Positions 1-6,976 of a stretch of DNA of 39,776 bases are shown piece after piece (positions within the stretch are counted from its first letter, which is position 1; each line of letters starts with the position of its first letter). The stretch is from an uncultured Oscillibacter sp. (GTDB lineage: Bacteria; Bacillota; Clostridia; Oscillospirales; Oscillospiraceae). Below the pieces are notes generated by a model that saw only the letters and a list, made by a program, of their open reading frames with translations, was not told the origin of the DNA and made no database searches. The DNA is taken from contig CAJUJW010000021.1 of assembly GCA_910586735.1 (NCBI GenBank), positions 1-39,776 of the forward strand, given 5' to 3'. Both the position numbers and the translations under genes were made by a program.

Positions 1-89
1 TGGTGCTGACCACCGAGTCCCTGGTGGCCGACAAGCCCGAGCCCCCCGCTCCCGCCCCCGCGGCCCCCGACATGGGCGGCATGTATTGA
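1..89 (+). CDS. groEL: GroEL chaperonin, C-terminal end (partial)
   Basis: Only the last 28 codons are in the window; the frame is entered at base 3 and stops with TGA at 87-89. The peptide reads LTTESLVADKP, then a Pro/Ala stretch, then a DMGGMY ending. The TTE-x-L-V-AD-KPE segment followed by a Met/Gly-rich tail is the classic C-terminus of the 60-kDa chaperonin, which folds proteins in the cytoplasm with GroES. The tail is Pro/Ala-rich and short in Gly-Met repeats, which is common in Clostridia. A strong terminator follows at once. Confidence 0.93.
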   Translation, partial: VLTTESLVADKPEPPAPAPAAPDMGGMY

Positions 90-108
90 TGAACCGCTGA
101 ACCGCCAA

Positions 109-145
109 GGCCGGCGCTCACATTTGTGAGCGCCGGCCTTTTTTA
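109..145 (+). terminator. Intrinsic terminator of groEL
   Basis: GGCCGGCGCTCAC (from 109) pairs with GTGAGCGCCGGCC across a short ATTT loop and is followed by six T residues. It ends the groEL transcript. Confidence 0.93.
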
Positions 146-268
146 ATTCCTGGAATCCTCAGGAGGGGCGTCAAAAAATTTATATATAGACAGAGGAAAC
201 CATTTTAAAAACCGTCGATACGCTGGACGTGATTCAGCGAAAAGGGTAGTGAAAAGGGACCTTGAATG

Positions 269-277
269 TGCTATAAT
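269..277 (+). promoter_or_regulatory. Extended -10 promoter for the membrane/DUF4230 operon
   Basis: TGC precedes a perfect TATAAT (272-277). No good -35 hexamer lies 16-18 bp upstream, so this would be an extended -10 promoter. The roughly 130-nt leader contains an imperfect hairpin (AAAGCGG near 342 pairing with CCGCTTT near 377) of unknown role. Confidence 0.55.
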
Positions 278-411
278 AAGTGTAGGCATATCCGACATGG
301 AAAGGGGCGGCCTCATCGCCCATCCCGCGCCCGAATAAGAATAAAGCGGGCCAGCCACGCTCCAAACGCCCATGGGCCGCTTTCAGTCAGGAACACACGG
401 AGGGAGTTAAC

Positions 412-1278
412 ATGTTGTCTGCAAAACACGCCGCCCTGGCCATCAAGATTTTATCCCTGTCCCTCATAGCCGCGCTCTCCTTTTTCGCCGTCACGGCGAA
501 GCTGCCGGAGTCGGGCTTTGTCAGGGACTCCCTTGAGAGCATCGAGGCCAGCAGCGACACGGTCATGAAATTATCGGCGGCCACCCTTTCCGCCTCCCTG
601 GCGGTTTCCGCGCTGCCGGACGACTTCGCGACACCTCTGGCGGACAGCCTGGCGGACATGAACCTCTATTTCATCGCAATCCTCGTGGCTCTGTTTCTGG
701 AGAAGATTCTGATCCGCTACGGAATCCACGCGGCCTTTGCGGCTCTCATCCCGCTGGCCTGCCTGGTGGGGGCGCTGTCCGTCGTTACCAGGAGAAGCCT
801 CCTGAAAAGCCTGGCGATCCGTCTCTGTGTGCTCGCCCTGGCGGCGGCGTTCGTCGTCCCCTGCAGCACGCGCATCTCCGGCGTTGTCGCCTCTGACCTC
901 ACGGCCTATGTCAACGACACCATCGAGGAAACGGAGGGCGGGGCCGGGAAGCTCCAGGAGGCCATGGAAGGCGGCGCGGAGGACAAGAGCGTGTTTGAAA
1001 AGCTGTCGGACCTCTTCCAGACGGCCATCCGGGATATCTCGGACCTGATGCTCCACTTCCAAAACACCATCCGCAAATGCATGAACTCCATCGCCATCCT
1101 GATCCTGACCAACTGCCTCATGCCGCTGCTGACCTTCTTTGTCCTCAAGTGGATTCTGCGGGAGCTGTTCCAAATCGCCATCCCCCTGCCGCCCGCGGGG
1201 GAGCGCCGGGGCGCCGTCCCGGAATCCGGTTCCGGGGCCGACTCTGAGCTTATGTCCATGGGAGGGAGGCGGCCATGA
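412..1278 (+). CDS. Membrane protein of unknown function, paired with a DUF4230 protein
   Basis: 288 residues; I do not recognise a named family. Start chosen at ATG 412 because an AGGGAG site lies just upstream. Residues 10-29 form a signal-like or first membrane helix. A Ser/Ala-rich extracytoplasmic stretch follows, then helices near 83-100, 105-125 and 133-150, an acidic amphipathic segment (about 165-220), and a last helix near 225-250 before a Gly/Pro/Arg-rich tail. The gene overlaps the next one by ATGA, so the two products are translationally coupled and probably work together at the membrane. The function is open. Confidence 0.85.
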   Translation: MLSAKHAALAIKILSLSLIAALSFFAVTAKLPESGFVRDSLESIEASSDTVMKLSAATLSASLAVSALPDDFATPLADSLADMNLYFIAILVALFLEKILIRYGIHAAFAALIPLACLVGALSVVTRRSLLKSLAIRLCVLALAAAFVVPCSTRISGVVASDLTAYVNDTIEETEGGAGKLQEAMEGGAEDKSVFEKLSDLFQTAIRDISDLMLHFQNTIRKCMNSIAILILTNCLMPLLTFFVLKWILRELFQIAIPLPPAGERRGAVPESGSGADSELMSMGGRRP

Positions 1279-1970
1279 AAAACAAGCAAAAGCGTTTGAA
1301 TATCATCGCCGGCGTGCTTGCGGCGCTGCTTATGGCGGTGGTCCTCTGGGGGGTTCTCCTGGGCTCCAATCCCTTACATACCCAGATTTCGGACGGCGTT
1401 GAGCCGGTGGACCTGGACACAATTGACCTCCGCTCCAGCGGCGTGGAGGTCAATTTCTCCGATGTCATCCTCTCCGGGCAGAACGAGACCCGGAAGCTGA
1501 TTGTCAGCACGCAGACCGGCACGGTCGCCGCAAAGCTGACGGACCGGCTCATCAGGCAGCTTGACTTCGACTTCCTGAAAAAGACGCAGAATGTGTCCTA
1601 CACCGGAACCGGGTACTTCGTTGTGGACCTGGACAACCTGACCGCCGCCAGCGTGATACAGGACCGGGACAACAAGACGGTCACAATCCGAATCGGCCAC
1701 CCCTATTTGCAGACCGTCGAAATTGACCCGAACCGCATCATCATAGATGAGGTTGAAGAGAGTCTGCTGGCCCGGGGAGATATCAAGCTGAGCGTGGCGG
1801 ACTACACCGCCATTGAGCGGGACCTGCGCTCCCGGCTGGAGGAAAAATTTGATACCGCGTCAAACGGGCAGGCTGCGGACGCCCTGGCCGTCAAAATGGT
1901 CCGGGAAATCTATGAACCCGTCGTCAAGGCCATCGACCGCCGTTACAGCGTTGTTGTGGAGTTGAGATAG
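1275..1970 (+). CDS. DUF4230 family membrane-anchored protein
   Basis: 231 residues with one N-terminal membrane helix (about 9-31) and an exported domain. The pattern of a TGTGYFVVDL strand, an acidic VTIRIGHPYL segment and an IDPNRIIID strand fits DUF4230 proteins, which have no known reaction. The C-terminal half is charged and helical (about 175-220). Its start codon overlaps the stop of the upstream membrane protein, so the two form an operon. The family call rests on pattern memory; the membrane anchor and coupling are seen directly. Confidence 0.8.
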   Translation: MKNKQKRLNIIAGVLAALLMAVVLWGVLLGSNPLHTQISDGVEPVDLDTIDLRSSGVEVNFSDVILSGQNETRKLIVSTQTGTVAAKLTDRLIRQLDFDFLKKTQNVSYTGTGYFVVDLDNLTAASVIQDRDNKTVTIRIGHPYLQTVEIDPNRIIIDEVEESLLARGDIKLSVADYTAIERDLRSRLEEKFDTASNGQAADALAVKMVREIYEPVVKAIDRRYSVVVELR

Positions 1971-1994
1971 CGGGTTCGGCTTGGTAAATTCTTC

Positions 1995-2023
1995 TCGACT
2001 TTGAGAGGGAACTGTGCTATACT
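1995..2023 (+). promoter_or_regulatory. Promoter of the cyclophilin gene
   Basis: TCGACT (1995-2000), a 17-bp spacer ending in TGC, then TATACT (2018-2023). The extended -10 TGC compensates for the weak -35. The same two hexamers with the same spacing recur at 35207-35235. Confidence 0.6.
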
Positions 2024-2127
2024 GGAAAAACCGACGCCAAGGGCCCGTCAGGGCTTGGCGTCCCGCAGAAAATACTTTGCCTAAAAGTCCGCTCACGATA
2101 TGGAAGCGGCGGAAAGGATTTGCTGTT

Positions 2128-2760
2128 ATGAAAAAAAGAATTTGCGCTTTGGTGTTCCTTGTCTGCGTGACCCTGCTTTTGGGAACCGGATGTTCCGGAA
2201 AGCAGCCGGCAGAGCCGGCCGAAGGGGAGACCGGCCCTGAGGTTCAGGAGCCCGAAACCCCGGCGGAGAGCGCTTACACGGCGGTCATTGAAATCGAGGG
2301 ATACGGCACCGTCACCCTAGCGCTGGACGCGTCCGCGGCACCACTGACCACGGAGAATTTCGTATCGCTGGCGCGGGAGGGTTTCTATGACGGACTGACC
2401 TTCCACCGCATCATTGAGGGCTTCATGATCCAGGGCGGCGACCCCGAGGGCAACGGAACGGGCGGCAGCGAACAGACAATCAAAGGCGAGTTCAGCGAAA
2501 ACGGCGTGGAAAACAACCTGTCCCACACCCGGGGCGCCATCTCCATGGCCCGCTCCAATGACTACGACAGCGCCAGCTCTCAGTTCTTCATCGTCCACGA
2601 GGACAGCACATTCCTGGACGGCAGCTACGCCGCGTTTGGGTACGTGACGGAGGGCATGGAAGTGGTAGACGCCATATGCGCGGATGCCGAACCGATAGAC
2701 GGCAACGGCTCCATTGCCCCTGGAAATCAGCCGGTGATTCTCAGCGTTACTATTCAGTAA
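2128..2760 (+). CDS. Peptidyl-prolyl cis-trans isomerase, cyclophilin type, lipoprotein
   Basis: 210 residues. Start set at ATG 2128 because GGAAAGGA lies 9 bp upstream and it begins a typical lipoprotein signal: Lys-rich start, hydrophobic core and lipobox LLGTGC, so the mature protein would be lipid-anchored outside the membrane. A Pro/Glu-rich linker (about 25-50) leads to a complete cyclophilin domain. Seen motifs are FHRIIEGFMIQGGD, the RGAISMAR strand, SSQFFIVH and a LDGSYAAFGYV segment, including the active-site Arg, Phe, Gln and His positions. It should catalyse proline isomerisation during folding of exported proteins. It is a single-gene unit with its own promoter and terminator. 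Confidence 0.93.
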   Translation: MKKRICALVFLVCVTLLLGTGCSGKQPAEPAEGETGPEVQEPETPAESAYTAVIEIEGYGTVTLALDASAAPLTTENFVSLAREGFYDGLTFHRIIEGFMIQGGDPEGNGTGGSEQTIKGEFSENGVENNLSHTRGAISMARSNDYDSASSQFFIVHEDSTFLDGSYAAFGYVTEGMEVVDAICADAEPIDGNGSIAPGNQPVILSVTIQ

Positions 2761-2785
2761 TTCACGAAAGTAATTTTTAATCCCC

Positions 2786-2818
2786 AAGGCCCTGAACAGC
2801 GGTTTCAGGGCCTTTTCA
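2786..2818 (+). terminator. Terminator of the cyclophilin gene
   Basis: AAGGCCCTGAA pairs with TTCAGGGCCTT around a CAGCGG loop, followed by a short T-rich run. Confidence 0.85.
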
Positions 2819-2861
2819 TAACGTATCGCACCCATTTCTCAAATTTGGGAAAAAGGAGATT

Positions 2862-2966
2862 TTCGACAAGAGCGAGGTCAAGGTCTGGGAGTTCCGGAAC
2901 TGCGGGCATATCGTGGTGAGTGCCGCCGTCCCGGAGGTCCGCCCCGTCTGCCTAGGCTTATTTTGA
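2862..2966 (+). pseudogene. Rubrerythrin C-terminal rubredoxin-like remnant
   Basis: The frame reads FDKSEVKVWEFRNCGHIVV, then AAVPEVRPVC and a stop. This matches the C-terminal rubredoxin-like domain of rubrerythrin (KVWxCRNCGH, then PEVCPVC), a non-haem iron peroxide reductase. Only about 34 codons are left. The first Cys of pair one is Phe and the first Cys of pair two is Arg, so iron could not bind. The di-iron domain is gone. A terminator 40 bp downstream probably belonged to the original gene. Confidence 0.75.
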
Positions 2967-3003
2967 GATACATGCGGAGAATTATTGAGTACATAAACGG
3001 CGG

Positions 3004-3042
3004 GCGGCATGGAGCGTTGCTCTATGCCGCTCTTTTTATTTT
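3004..3042 (+). terminator. Terminator downstream of the rubrerythrin remnant
   Basis: GCGGCAT-G-GAGC pairs with GCTC-T-ATGCCGC and is followed by TCTTTTTATTTT. It insulates the glgA promoter from upstream transcription. Confidence 0.85.
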
Positions 3043-3064
3043 ACCAAAAATCTTCCAGTCCGCC

Positions 3065-3093
3065 TTGCGTTGCATCCGTTCATGCTGTATAAT
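3065..3093 (+). promoter_or_regulatory. Promoter of glgA
   Basis: TTGCGT (3065-3070), 17-bp spacer, perfect TATAAT (3088-3093). This leaves a leader of about 180 nt before glgA that includes a hairpin with ACGCCT/AGGCGT arms just upstream of the gene. No riboswitch was recognised in it. Confidence 0.7.
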
Positions 3094-3279
3094 AGAAAAA
3101 ACCCCATTCAACTCCATGTTCCTGATGGCTTCAAATCCTTTCACTGTGATTCTTTTGTGATTCTTTAAAGAGAAACAGGAACACGAAAGTGAATTGGGAG
3201 ATTATAAAACGCCTGGATGCGCTCTGCGCGAGGCGTCAGGAAACTAAGACCCATAAATCGGGATGTAAGGTGATGCAAA

Positions 3280-5277
3280 ATGGCTAAGAAGAAAACCGCG
3301 AAGACTGACAAAAAAACCAAGGCCCCATTGAAAGCAACCACTGCGGAAAGCAAGGTTCAAGCTGCCGAAAAGGACAGCGTAAACCAGACGGCGGAAGAAA
3401 TCAAAGCGGAACCCCCCAAGGCTGTGGAAGAAGTAATTGAAGCGCTTCCGCAGGCCAAACCCGCAAAGGCGGCCCAGAAAAAACAGCCAAAGGCTGCGCG
3501 CACGAAAGCTGCCAAAAAGAGTGCTCCGACGGCTGAACCCGCAGAAGCGCCCTCGCCGGAAGATGTTCCGGTGGTGGAGCCCGCAGGAGTGACTGCGCCG
3601 GAAGATGTTCTGGCAGTGGAACCCGTGGAAGTGTCCGCGCCGGAAGATGTTCCGGCGGTGGAGCCCGCGGAAGCGCCCTCGCCGGAAGATGTTCCGGCAG
3701 TGGAACATGCGGAAGCATCTGTGCCGGAAGATGTTCCGGCGGTGAAGTCCATGGAAGCATCTGCACCGGAAAATGATCCGGTCGAGGAGCCTGCGGAAGC
3801 GCCCGCGCCGGAACAGGTCTATACGTCCCCCAGAAGGAGCGTCGCGTTTATCGGTTCGGAGTGCTATCCGTTCGTCAAGACCGGCGGCCTGGGCGACGTG
3901 ATGTACGCGCTTCCCAAGGCTCTGGTGAAGCAGAACTGCGACGTGAAGGTCATCCTTCCCCGCTACAAGTGCATCCCCTGGGAGTATCAGGAAAAAATGA
4001 TTTACCGCGGCTCCTTCGGGATGGACCTCTGCGCCGACGGCCGGTCCTATTATGTGGGCATCATGGAGTATGTCTGGGACGGCGTGGTATACGATTTCAT
4101 TGACAACGAGGAATTTTTCAGCAATGGAAATCCCTACACCAACCTCATAGACGACATCCCCAAATACTGCTATTTCGCCAAGGCGGCCCTGGCGGCGCTG
4201 AACTATATGGACTGGGTCCCCAACATCATCCACTGCCACGACTGGCAGGCGGCCCTGATTCCGGTCTATCTGAGGACCCTGTTCGTCAACACCAAGCTGA
4301 CCACCGCAAAGACGATTCTGACCATCCACAACCTCCGCTTCCAGGGAATTTACAACATTCCCACCATCCGCTACTGGTCCGGCCTGCCGGGTTACGTCTT
4401 TAACAAGGACGCCTTGAAAACGGGCTACAACGACGCGAATATGCTGAAAGGCGGACTGACCTACGCAAACGCCATTACGACCGTCAGCCAGACCTACGCG
4501 GGTGAAATCCAGAGCGCCTACTACGGAGAGACCCTGGACGCCCACCTGCGGTATCATTCCGGCAAGCTGCGGGGCATCGTAAACGGAATCGACTACGATA
4601 TCTGGAATCCAGATACCGACTCCTGCCTGCACGCAAGCTACAACATGTCCAATGTGCTGGAAAAGAAAAAGGAGAACAAGCGGAAGCTCCAGGAGGAGCT
4701 GGGCCTGGTCCAGGACGACGGCAAATTTGTAATCGGCCTGATTTCCCGGCTGACAAACCAGAAGGGCCTGGATCTGGTCAACGCCATCCTTCCCCAGGTG
4801 GTGGACGAGTACACGCAGGTCGTGGTGCTGGGCAGCGGGGATAAGGTGTACGAGGATTCCTTCCGGTACTATGAGAACGCCTACAAGGGGCGCGTGTGCT
4901 CGAATATCATGTACGACGAAGCGCGGTCCCACAGAATCTACGCCGGCGCGGACGCCCTGCTGGTCCCGTCCCAGTTTGAGCCCTGCGGCCTGACGCAGTT
5001 GATCGCCATGCACTACGGCACCATTCCCATCGTTCGGGAAACCGGCGGCCTGAAGGACACGGTGGCGCCCTATGACATGCGCAGCAACTCGGGGAACGGC
5101 TTCACCTTCGACCGCTATGACGCCGGTCTGCTGCTGGACGCCATCAACCGGGCAAAGGCGTTCTACTTCGACCAGCGTATGTATTGGGATGAAATGGTTC
5201 TGCGGGATATGGAGAAGGATTTGTCCTGGGAGAACTCCGCGAAACAGTATAAGGATTTGTATCTGAGCTTGACTTAA
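3280..5277 (+). CDS. glgA: Glycogen synthase (GT5) with a long N-terminal low-complexity extension
   Basis: 665 residues; the usual enzyme is about 475-490. It transfers glucose from ADP-glucose to growing alpha-1,4-glucan in the cytoplasm. The catalytic part starts near residue 187. It carries the KTGGLGDV nucleotide-sugar loop at 200-207, HCHDWQ, the GIDYDIWNP turn and, in the C-terminal Rossmann half, the PSQFEPCGLTQ and ETGGL motifs with the expected Glu residues. Residues 1-91 are Lys/Ala-rich like a histone tail; 92-175 are six 14-residue repeats. Start: ATG 3280 with AAGGTGA upstream. It is a lone gene between its own promoter and terminator; no other glycogen genes lie in the window. 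Confidence 0.95.
   Translation: MAKKKTAKTDKKTKAPLKATTAESKVQAAEKDSVNQTAEEIKAEPPKAVEEVIEALPQAKPAKAAQKKQPKAARTKAAKKSAPTAEPAEAPSPEDVPVVEPAGVTAPEDVLAVEPVEVSAPEDVPAVEPAEAPSPEDVPAVEHAEASVPEDVPAVKSMEASAPENDPVEEPAEAPAPEQVYTSPRRSVAFIGSECYPFVKTGGLGDVMYALPKALVKQNCDVKVILPRYKCIPWEYQEKMIYRGSFGMDLCADGRSYYVGIMEYVWDGVVYDFIDNEEFFSNGNPYTNLIDDIPKYCYFAKAALAALNYMDWVPNIIHCHDWQAALIPVYLRTLFVNTKLTTAKTILTIHNLRFQGIYNIPTIRYWSGLPGYVFNKDALKTGYNDANMLKGGLTYANAITTVSQTYAGEIQSAYYGETLDAHLRYHSGKLRGIVNGIDYDIWNPDTDSCLHASYNMSNVLEKKKENKRKLQEELGLVQDDGKFVIGLISRLTNQKGLDLVNAILPQVVDEYTQVVVLGSGDKVYEDSFRYYENAYKGRVCSNIMYDEARSHRIYAGADALLVPSQFEPCGLTQLIAMHYGTIPIVRETGGLKDTVAPYDMRSNSGNGFTFDRYDAGLLLDAINRAKAFYFDQRMYWDEMVLRDMEKDLSWENSAKQYKDLYLSLT
3553..3804 (+). 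repeat. Six tandem 42-bp repeats in glgA
   Basis: Encodes six 14-residue units of the form APEDVPAVEPAEAP (residues 92-175). Units 1-4 are close to each other; units 5 and 6 have drifted. The repeat makes an acidic, proline-rich linker between the basic head and the synthase. Confidence 0.9.
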
Positions 5278-5284
5278 TAAAAAT

Positions 5285-5322
5285 GCGGAGGCTTGTTTTA
5301 AGACAGGCCTCCGCGTTTTTTA
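5285..5322 (+). terminator. Terminator of glgA
   Basis: GCGGAGGC (5285-5292) pairs with GCCTCCGC (5307-5314), followed by GTTTTTT. It touches the 3' end of the minus-strand remnant. Confidence 0.88.
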
Positions 5323-5590
5323 GAACTCCAGATTCCTGCCCTGGCTGTCAAACAGGTGGCAGACATTGCCGCTGAAGGTCAGGTTCAGCTTGTCCCCGGC
5401 CCGGAAGGAGCCGATGTGTTCTCCCTCGGCGTTCATGGTGGGGACTATGACCACCACATCTTTGCCCTCGGCGTTGGCGTGGAAGTGGACCTTGCTGCCC
5501 ATCATTTCGCTGACCTCCACCGTAGCGGCCAGCGTGTCCCCGCCTCCCGGCCAGCACCATGTGGCTGGGCCGGACGCCCAGGGTGATGGC
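5320..5590 (-). pseudogene. C-terminal (TOBE) fragment of an MsmX/UgpC-type sugar ABC ATPase
   Basis: On the minus strand a frame beginning near 5590 reads AITLGVRPSHMVLAG. After a one-base shift it continues with DTLAATVEVSEMMGS and ends GNVCHLFDSQGRNLEF. These are the TOBE-domain strands that close multi-sugar importer ATPases of the MsmX/UgpC group. The nucleotide-binding domain is missing and a stop precedes the fragment, so it cannot work. It is joined to a YesL-like fragment in the order opposite to any real fusion. Confidence 0.75.
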
Positions 5591-5616
5591 CTAGGAACTG
5601 ACGTTCCTTGCCGCCA

Positions 5617-5718
5617 GACGGTGCAGGATGTAAGGAGAAAGACCACATTCAGAAAAATCAGGTCACAGATTATGGTCAAAAACCGTGCGATTCCACTGTC
5701 CGGGCCGGGCATATTCAT
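5617..5718 (-). pseudogene. N-terminal fragment of a YesL-like (DUF624) membrane protein
   Basis: Starts at ATG 5718 with GGAGGT well placed upstream. The 34 residues contain SGIARFLTIICDLIFLNVVF, which fits the first membrane helix of YesL/DUF624 proteins that often sit beside sugar ABC importers. It then runs into unrelated codons and the ABC ATPase tail. The ribosome site survives, so a 132-residue chimeric product could still be made. Family call is moderate because the fragment is short. Confidence 0.55.
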
Positions 5719-5760
5719 GTTGAGACCTCCCTACTGCCGTCAAGTAAGTTTTATCATTTC

Positions 5761-5930
5761 CACTAGGCCCTGTTTGAAAAATGGCGGAATGACCAACGGC
5801 GAGAGATTTTTCCGCCAATCAAGGCAAATTTTCGCAGGCGGGCTGTCGCCCGGCAAGAAAATTTAACGCAGAGCGGCGGAAAAAGATCCGCCGTTTGGGC
5901 GTTTTGACATTTTTCAAACAGGGCCTAGTG
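5761..5930. mobile_element. MITE-like element, 170 bp, perfect 23-bp inverted ends
   Basis: The left end CACTAGGCCCTGTTTGAAAA continues to 5783 and is repeated exactly in inverse at 5908-5930. Inside are further nested inverted pairs (AAATTTTC with GAAAATTT, TTTTTCCGCC with GGCGGAAAAA) around a GGGC-TGTC-GCCC core, so a single strand could fold into one long hairpin. CTAG occurs just inside both ends, consistent with the YTAR target preference of IS5-type elements. It has no coding capacity and would need a transposase from elsewhere. It sits just upstream of the YesL-like fragment. Confidence 0.85.
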
Positions 5931-6349
5931 TCGTCTATTTTACAGGAATGTATTTGTGCAGGATATCAACGTTCTATCGAAAATATCAAAATCTCGTAGA
6001 ATTTTAATGACCCCCTCTCTTCGGACTTTTTATCGAAAAGGACGAGTTCTGAACCGGCGTGCCGTAAAAATATCTCGCTCCGCAAAAGGTTTCGTTGCTC
6101 TGGCAGAGCATAGACGCCTTACTGCGTACATGAGGACATAAAAAAGCGGCGCTCTCTTCTCCCTCTTAGGGATAGAGAAACGTCGCGTCTGCGCCGTGTT
6201 CAGTTCGCATTTATCTCTTTTAATGCTGTGTGCTGGTGTTTGACTATACAGGGTTCCGGGGGCATATCAAAACTCTTTCTCTATGTTTTTTCCCCTCTGA
6301 TTAGAGGAAGAAAACTCACGTTGTCTTCAACCTGAAACACACTTTCAGC
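5931..6349. other. Gene-free stretch downstream of the sortase
   Basis: No open frame here has a ribosome site or a recognisable product. The only structure I can support is the minus-strand terminator at 6138-6186 and a small inverted pair, CCCCTCTgattAGAGG, near 6292-6307. Confidence 0.5.
6138..6186 (-). terminator. Terminator of the surface protein-sortase operon
   Basis: On the minus strand a long, slightly imperfect hairpin (GCGACGTTTCTCTATCCCT pairing back to 6146) is followed by TTTTTT. It lies about 165 bp after the sortase stop and is the first clear terminator in that direction. Confidence 0.75.
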
Positions 6350-6976
6350 TCATTCCTCCACCCTCTCACACCGCACGCACACGCGCTGCTTTCCGCCGAT
6401 TGTGCAGGTGAACAGCGTCAGGTCCCAATCTCCGGCCTCCAGCTCCTCCAGCTCCATTGGGCCCAGAAGCTGCTGAGCCGACACCTCATAGGAAAACGCG
6501 CGGCCTTCCGTGTCCGTAAAAACGACCTCATCGCCCGCCTCCAGATCCTTCAGGCAGGCGAAATGTGAGGAGTAGTTGTGCCCCGCGACAATCAGATCGT
6601 CCTGATAGATACTGCCTGAAAAGCGGCAGGGCGACAGCTTTAGCTTGGGGTAGCTCCACTCGCTCATAACCGGCAGGGTTATCCCCTTGGAAGTCAGCTC
6701 CAGTGTGCCGATGTACTGATTCCCGTCAAGCTCCAATATGGGCATCTCTTCCCCCTGCGGAAGAGGGCTGGGCGAAACGCTGACCGGTTCCGCCGCCTCC
6801 TCTTCGGGCTCGGGAAAAACGGGCTCGGGCGGCGCGATCTGCTCCTCAATTTGCCGCACAGCCGTTTCCGCGCTGTCCGACGCGCGGCTTTCATCCCAGA
6901 GATGATACAAAGCCGTGCAGAGGGCTGCCGCTAACAGCAGCCCTCCGCAGACAAATAAATTGATGTTACGCTTCAT
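6350..6976 (-). CDS. Sortase (cysteine transpeptidase)
   Basis: 208 residues from ATG 6976; an upstream TTG would add 10 residues but has no better ribosome site. One membrane helix (about 7-25), a Pro/Glu-rich stalk (about 45-78), then the sortase barrel. The catalytic set is visible: His133 in AGHNYSSH, Cys191 in LTLFTCT and an Arg in GKQRVCVR. The enzyme cuts an LPXTG-like signal and links the protein to the cell wall. It overlaps the 3' end of the IPQTG surface protein by 11 bp, so that protein is its likely substrate. The TLxTC context suggests a class C/D-like or other housekeeping-distinct group; the class is not certain. Confidence 0.92.
   Translation of the reverse strand: MKRNINLFVCGGLLLAAALCTALYHLWDESRASDSAETAVRQIEEQIAPPEPVFPEPEEEAAEPVSVSPSPLPQGEEMPILELDGNQYIGTLELTSKGITLPVMSEWSYPKLKLSPCRFSGSIYQDDLIVAGHNYSSHFACLKDLEAGDEVVFTDTEGRAFSYEVSAQQLLGPMELEELEAGDWDLTLFTCTIGGKQRVCVRCERVEE

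Noticed and set aside
3244..5013. Minus-strand open frame of 589 codons opposite glgA
   Set aside because: Mirrors the glgA codons and the 42-bp repeats; no recognisable protein.
5956..6141. 61-codon plus-strand frame between the MITE and the sortase terminator
   Set aside because: No ribosome site, no recognisable motif, and it runs into the minus-strand terminator.
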